Part shown: positions 60,495-64,000 of the stretch, one piece after another
How positions within the stretch are numbered: the first letter of the stretch is position 1
How the letters are laid out: each line of letters starts with the position of its first letter
DNA from: JANRKF01 sp964519595
Lineage (GTDB): Bacteria; Pseudomonadota; Alphaproteobacteria; Rickettsiales; SXRF01
Direction: 5' to 3'
NCBI GenBank assembly: GCA_964519595.1
Contig: CAZFJN010000003.1
Location: forward strand, 1 to 64,000
DNA: 64,000 nt
Made by a program: the position numbers and the translations under genes
Notes under the pieces: model-generated
What the model was told of the DNA's origin: nothing
The model's database searches: none
Seen by the model: the letters and a program-made list of their open reading frames with translations, nothing else

Positions 60495-62051
60495 ATGATA
60501 AAAACCGCCTTAATCTCAGTTTCCAATAAAGCCGGCCTGGTGAATTTTGCCAGTTTCCTGGCTGAAATGAATGTCCGGATAATTTCAACAGGAAAAACCG
60601 CAGACGAGCTTAGAAAAGCCAAAATAGCTGTTCTTGAAGCTGCCGAATATACCGGATTTCCTGAAATAATGGACGGAAGAGTAAAAACTCTTCATCCAAA
60701 AATTCACGGTGGAATTTTAGCTGTGCGTGATAAGCCAGAGCATCTTCAGGCGCTAAAAACACACAATATAGAAACAATTGATCTGGTAGTGATAGATTTA
60801 TATCCTTTTGAAGAAACCGTCAGAAAAGGCGGCGCTTATTCGCAATGTATTGAGCAAATAGATATAGGCGGTCCAAGCATGATACGCAGCGCCGCCAAAA
60901 ATCATCAAGCAGTTACTGTTATTACTAATCCGGCGGATTATGAGTTAGTAATGAGCGAAATGTCAGCAGGAGGCGGCGCAACAACGCTGGCAACGCGCCA
61001 GAAACTTGCCGCGCAGGCTTTCGCGCATACTGCCGCTTATGACGCGGCGATAAGCAGCTGGTTTGCTGGCGAGCTTGGCGATAAATTGCCTGAGCGTTAT
61101 GTGCTGTCTGGAAAAAGAGTGGAAACGCTCAATTACGGTGAAAATCCACATCAAAAAGCGGCTTTTTATGCCAGCTCTTCTTATGGCCGCTTCAGCGAAG
61201 AAAATTCTCTCTCCAGCGCGCGCCAGATACAAGGAAAAAATTTAAGCTATAACAATCTTAATGATGCTTCCGCCGGACTTGAGCTGGTTCGTGAATTTTC
61301 ATCTCCGGCAGTGGCAATAATCAAACACGCCAACCCTTGCGGCGTTGCAACAGGCGATAATATCAGCGATTGTTTCGCACGTGCGCTGGCTTGTGATCCA
61401 ACCAGCGCCTATGGCGGCATAATAGCGGTAAACAGAGAAATTGATGCACAATTTGCAAACGCTCTGGGCAATTTATTTGTCGAGGTAATAATCGCGCCGG
61501 AAGCTAATGAGGAAGCTATTGCGATATTTTCTACGCGCAAAAAGCTGAAGCTTTTACTTAGCGGAAAAATGTCGCCGCCACAACAGACGCGCCTGATGAT
61601 TAAATCAATCTCCGGCGGCTTTCTGGTTCAGGAAGATGATAATATAATTACCTCTGCTGCGCCGCGCATAGTTACTAAAACGCCAATTGAAGAAGCCACT
61701 ATGAATGATCTGCAGCTTGCCTTTACAGTCGCCAAACATGTTAAATCAAATGCGATTGTTATGGTAAAAAATCAGGCGACAATCGGAATTGGCGCTGGAC
61801 AAATGAGTCGCATTGACGCCGCGCGCATTGCCAGTATGAAGGCCGCCGCCGCTGGATTATCAACAAAAGGCGCGGCGCTGGCCTCTGATGCTTTTTTTCC
61901 ATTTGCTGATTCTGTTGAGCTGGCGGCAGAAGCTGGAATAAGCGCGATAATTCAACCTGGCGGTTCAATACGCGACGAAGAAGTAATCGAGGCTGCTGAT
62001 AAATACAAAATAGGCATGGCATTTACGGCAATTCGTCATTTCCGTCATTGA
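60495..62051 (+). CDS. purH: Bifunctional AICAR transformylase/IMP cyclohydrolase
   Basis: Last two steps of IMP synthesis; 518 aa. The N-terminal cyclohydrolase (ALISVSNKAGLVNFASFLAE, GRVKTLHPKIHGGIL, NLYPFEE-like DLYPFEET) is followed by the AICAR transformylase with the KHANPCGVATG loop and the C-terminal TKGAALASDAFFPFADSVE. Length matches the family. An AGGATA ribosome-binding site precedes the ATG. Confidence 0.97.
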   Translation: MIKTALISVSNKAGLVNFASFLAEMNVRIISTGKTADELRKAKIAVLEAAEYTGFPEIMDGRVKTLHPKIHGGILAVRDKPEHLQALKTHNIETIDLVVIDLYPFEETVRKGGAYSQCIEQIDIGGPSMIRSAAKNHQAVTVITNPADYELVMSEMSAGGGATTLATRQKLAAQAFAHTAAYDAAISSWFAGELGDKLPERYVLSGKRVETLNYGENPHQKAAFYASSSYGRFSEENSLSSARQIQGKNLSYNNLNDASAGLELVREFSSPAVAIIKHANPCGVATGDNISDCFARALACDPTSAYGGIIAVNREIDAQFANALGNLFVEVIIAPEANEEAIAIFSTRKKLKLLLSGKMSPPQQTRLMIKSISGGFLVQEDDNIITSAAPRIVTKTPIEEATMNDLQLAFTVAKHVKSNAIVMVKNQATIGIGAGQMSRIDAARIASMKAAAAGLSTKGAALASDAFFPFADSVELAAEAGISAIIQPGGSIRDEEVIEAADKYKIGMAFTAIRHFRH

Positions 62052-62056
62052 AAAAT

Positions 62057-62088
62057 ATGAAAATATGAAAATATGAAAATATGAAAAA
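62057..62088. repeat. 8-bp duplications of the gmhB-like start codon
   Basis: ATGAAAAT occurs at 62057, 62065 and 62073, followed by the true start ATGAAAAA at 62081. The 8-bp period puts successive ATGs in different frames. The array begins just after the purH TGA. Confidence 0.93.
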
Positions 62089-62632
62089 AGCTGTTTTTCT
62101 TGATCGCGATGGTGTTCTTAATCATTCCATAATTAAAGATGGCAAACCATATGCGCCGCGCCATATGGCGGAGTTTGTAATTAATCCGGAAATAAGCGCC
62201 CTTTCCAGATTAAAAGAGCTTGGTTATTTGCTGATAATAATCACCAACCAGCCGGATGTTGCCAATGGTCTGGCAACTCATGAATTTGTTGCACAAGCTC
62301 ATAGCAGACTTTGCGCGGAATTTCCTTTTGATGATATAATGGTTTGCTTTCACTCAGATAAAGATAATTGCAACTGCCGCAAGCCTAAGCCGGCAATGTT
62401 ATATCAAGCGCGTGATAAGTTTGACATAAATCTTGCTGATTCTTTCATGATCGGCGATCGCTGGCGCGACATACTGGCGGCAACGGCAGCAAGCTGCAAA
62501 TCAATATTCATTGACTATAAATACACAGAACACACGCCGGATTTTACGGCGGATTTTACTTGCAGTTCATTATTATCTGCTATTGATTACATATGTTCAC
62601 GCGCTGAAGAATGTGCTAAAAATATAAAATAA
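62081..62632 (+). CDS. gmhB: HAD-family phosphatase, GmhB-like
   Basis: Probable D-glycero-D-manno-heptose 1,7-bisphosphate 7-phosphatase for LPS heptose synthesis; 183 aa. The HAD motif I is FLDRDGVLN, the Thr motif is IIITNQPDVA, and the loop CFHSDKDNCNCRKPKP has the Cys/His zinc ligands typical of GmhB. Motif IV is MIGDRWRDILAA. Histidinol-phosphatase and related sugar phosphatases share this fold, so the exact substrate is inferred. No other heptose gene is adjacent. Confidence 0.85.
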   Translation: MKKAVFLDRDGVLNHSIIKDGKPYAPRHMAEFVINPEISALSRLKELGYLLIIITNQPDVANGLATHEFVAQAHSRLCAEFPFDDIMVCFHSDKDNCNCRKPKPAMLYQARDKFDINLADSFMIGDRWRDILAATAASCKSIFIDYKYTEHTPDFTADFTCSSLLSAIDYICSRAEECAKNIK

Positions 62633-62645
62633 ACTCTTTCAGAAA

Positions 62646-63923
62646 ATGACTAATTTAATTACCAGCAGACGTTTCATGCCTTTATTCGTCACTCAATTCT
62701 GTGGCGCTCTTAATGATAATTTGCTTAAAAACGCTCTGGTTATGCTGGTTACTTACCGTATTGCTACTGAAGATCATGCACAAACGCAGATTGTGGTAAC
62801 TTTAGCCGCTGGATTGTTTATTCTGCCTTATTTTCTGTTCTCCGCGCTTTGTGGACAAATTGCTGACAAATATAACCGCGCAACTCTGACGCGCCTGATT
62901 AAAATAGCTGAACTAGTGATAATGCCATTTGCGGCGCTGGGATTTTACCTTAATAACATTGTTATTATGCTTGTTGCACTGTTTCTAATGGGAATTCATT
63001 CGACATTCTTCGGACCAATAAAATACGCGCTATTGCCACAACATTTGCCTGATGACGAGCTGATTTCCGCGAATGCTTACATTGAAGCCGGAACATTTCT
63101 GGCGATATTAATTGGAACAATAGCCGGAGGGCTGCTTATTCTACAGCCGCAGGGAGAAACGCTGATTTCCTTGGCCTTATTTGTAGTGGCAATTGCCGGC
63201 TATACGTCCAGCCGCTTTATACCAACTGCACCGCCTCCTGATTGCACTTTAAAAATAAACTATAATATTTTTCAGGAAAGCTGGAATATAATTCAGCATA
63301 GTCGCAAAAATCACAAAGTGTTTATCTGCATTCTGGCGATTTCATGGTTCTGGCTGATTGGCGCGACTTTTCTGTCGCAATTTCCTTCCTACGCCAAGGA
63401 TATATTAAAATCCGATGAAACAGTAGTTACGCTGTTTCTTACTGTTTTCTCAATTGGAATTGCCGCCGGATCACTGCTTTGCAACCGTCTGCTAAAGGGC
63501 CAGATCAAATTAACTTACACACCTTTTGCCGCGCTTGGCATCACCTTATTCTCTATTGATTTATTTTTTGCCAGCCAGATAATGCCACATGCGGAAAGCG
63601 GCGTGCTGCTTGATGTCGGAAAATTCATAACACAAGCGGCAGGAATTCGCATAGTTGCTGATCTGTTATTTATTTCAATCTGCGCCGGAATATATATCGT
63701 GCCTCTCTACGCAGTAATGCAGCATGACAGCGAGCCAGCTCATCGCGCCAGAATAATCGCCGCTAATAATGTGATAAATGCCTTATTCATGGTTGCCGCC
63801 GCCGCCGCAACGCTGCTGATGGTTAAACTGTCATTTTCCATACCGCAGATATTCCTAAGCATCGCGATAATCAATGCGCCAGTAGCCTTGCTGATGTTTA
63901 CAAAACGCCGGAAAAATCTTTAG
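62646..63923 (+). CDS. MFS transporter, LplT-like
   Basis: A 425-residue protein with about twelve transmembrane helices. The start MTNLITSRRFMPLFVTQFCGALNDNLLKNA resembles lysophospholipid flippase LplT and the N-terminal part of LplT-Aas fusions. The MFS loop between TM2 and TM3 is GQIADKYNRATLTRLIK. No acyltransferase or acyl-ACP synthetase domain is attached, unlike many alphaproteobacterial homologues. It lies 13 nt after gmhB. Substrate is inferred. Confidence 0.85.
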   Translation: MTNLITSRRFMPLFVTQFCGALNDNLLKNALVMLVTYRIATEDHAQTQIVVTLAAGLFILPYFLFSALCGQIADKYNRATLTRLIKIAELVIMPFAALGFYLNNIVIMLVALFLMGIHSTFFGPIKYALLPQHLPDDELISANAYIEAGTFLAILIGTIAGGLLILQPQGETLISLALFVVAIAGYTSSRFIPTAPPPDCTLKINYNIFQESWNIIQHSRKNHKVFICILAISWFWLIGATFLSQFPSYAKDILKSDETVVTLFLTVFSIGIAAGSLLCNRLLKGQIKLTYTPFAALGITLFSIDLFFASQIMPHAESGVLLDVGKFITQAAGIRIVADLLFISICAGIYIVPLYAVMQHDSEPAHRARIIAANNVINALFMVAAAAATLLMVKLSFSIPQIFLSIAIINAPVALLMFTKRRKNL

Positions 63924-63939
63924 CGCAATTAATCTTAAA

Positions 63940-63970
63940 CCATTTTGCGATCAATATGATCGCAAAATGG
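63940..63970 (+). terminator. Perfect 13-bp hairpin after the MFS gene
   Basis: CCATTTTGCGATC (63940-63952) and GATCGCAAAATGG (63958-63970) form a perfect stem around a 5-nt loop AATAT, 17 nt after the stop codon. It lacks a long U-tract. A related imperfect copy (CATTTTGCGATCAATAT) lies near 50588-50604. Confidence 0.75.
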
Positions 63971-64000
63971 AAGTCCGACTTAAGCGCACGTCGCCTTATG

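Overview
This 64 kb window is a gene-dense, moderately AT-rich bacterial chromosome segment. It looks like a draft scaffold, because it holds two runs of exactly 100 N (37176-37275 and 47363-47462). The best taxonomic reading is Alphaproteobacteria, order not determined. The support is the dnaK-dnaJ-dapB order, a holin of the gene-transfer-agent 3TM type, a DUF3035 lipoprotein beside lspA, the yfgM-bamB-der block, and an FtsZ with a very long linker. I see no rRNA, CRISPR array, transposase or integrase. One tRNA, Leu(UAA), sits at the left edge.

Layout. 0-9 kb (minus strand): tRNA-Leu, dapB, dnaJ, dnaK, a lone pseudopilin coupled to lpdA, then eno. 8.6-12.9 kb is an accessory-looking patch: an unknown protein, a PP2C-like phosphatase with rearranged motifs, a 3TM holin, a response regulator with Glu at the phospho-site, and a PagL-type lipid A deacylase. 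12.9-21 kb: rluD, ftsZ, an unknown AT-rich gene, grxC, icd, polA. 21-33 kb (plus strand): an orphan sulfate permease gene, two paralogous OmpA-type lipoproteins, guaA, then yfgM-like, bamB, der, an ABC ATPase and rlmI, then mscL and a DUF3429 gene. 33-39 kb: malate synthase, moeB-like, cysK, an Rrf2 regulator and dut, coaBC. 39-40 kb: orphan ilvN.

39.7-50.4 kb is a complete chemotaxis cluster on the minus strand. In transcription order it reads STAS, cheY, cheA, [gap], cheW, a 1037-residue receptor, cheR, cheD, cheB and a soluble receptor-like protein carrying a CheZ-like Asp-x3-Gln motif. Just upstream lies a gene for an XRE helix-turn-helix fused to a receiver that lacks its phospho-Asp. 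No flagellar genes are in the window. 51.6-63.9 kb (plus strand): ribF, lspA, DUF3035 lipoprotein, pgi, mutL, two surface-glycan genes, purH, gmhB-like and an LplT-like MFS transporter, closed by a strong hairpin.

The most pervasive unusual signal is a wave of short tandem duplications. Spacers carry arrays of 8-17 bp units, often seeded from the end of the upstream gene or the start codon of the downstream gene. The bamB-der spacer is built almost entirely of 14-bp copies of the bamB 3' end. Inside genes the same process appears only with unit lengths divisible by three (ribF, the wecA-like gene, capD-like gene, mutL, DUF3035). The best candidates for new biology are the rearranged PP2C, the two degenerate receivers, and the putative receptor-like CheY phosphatase.
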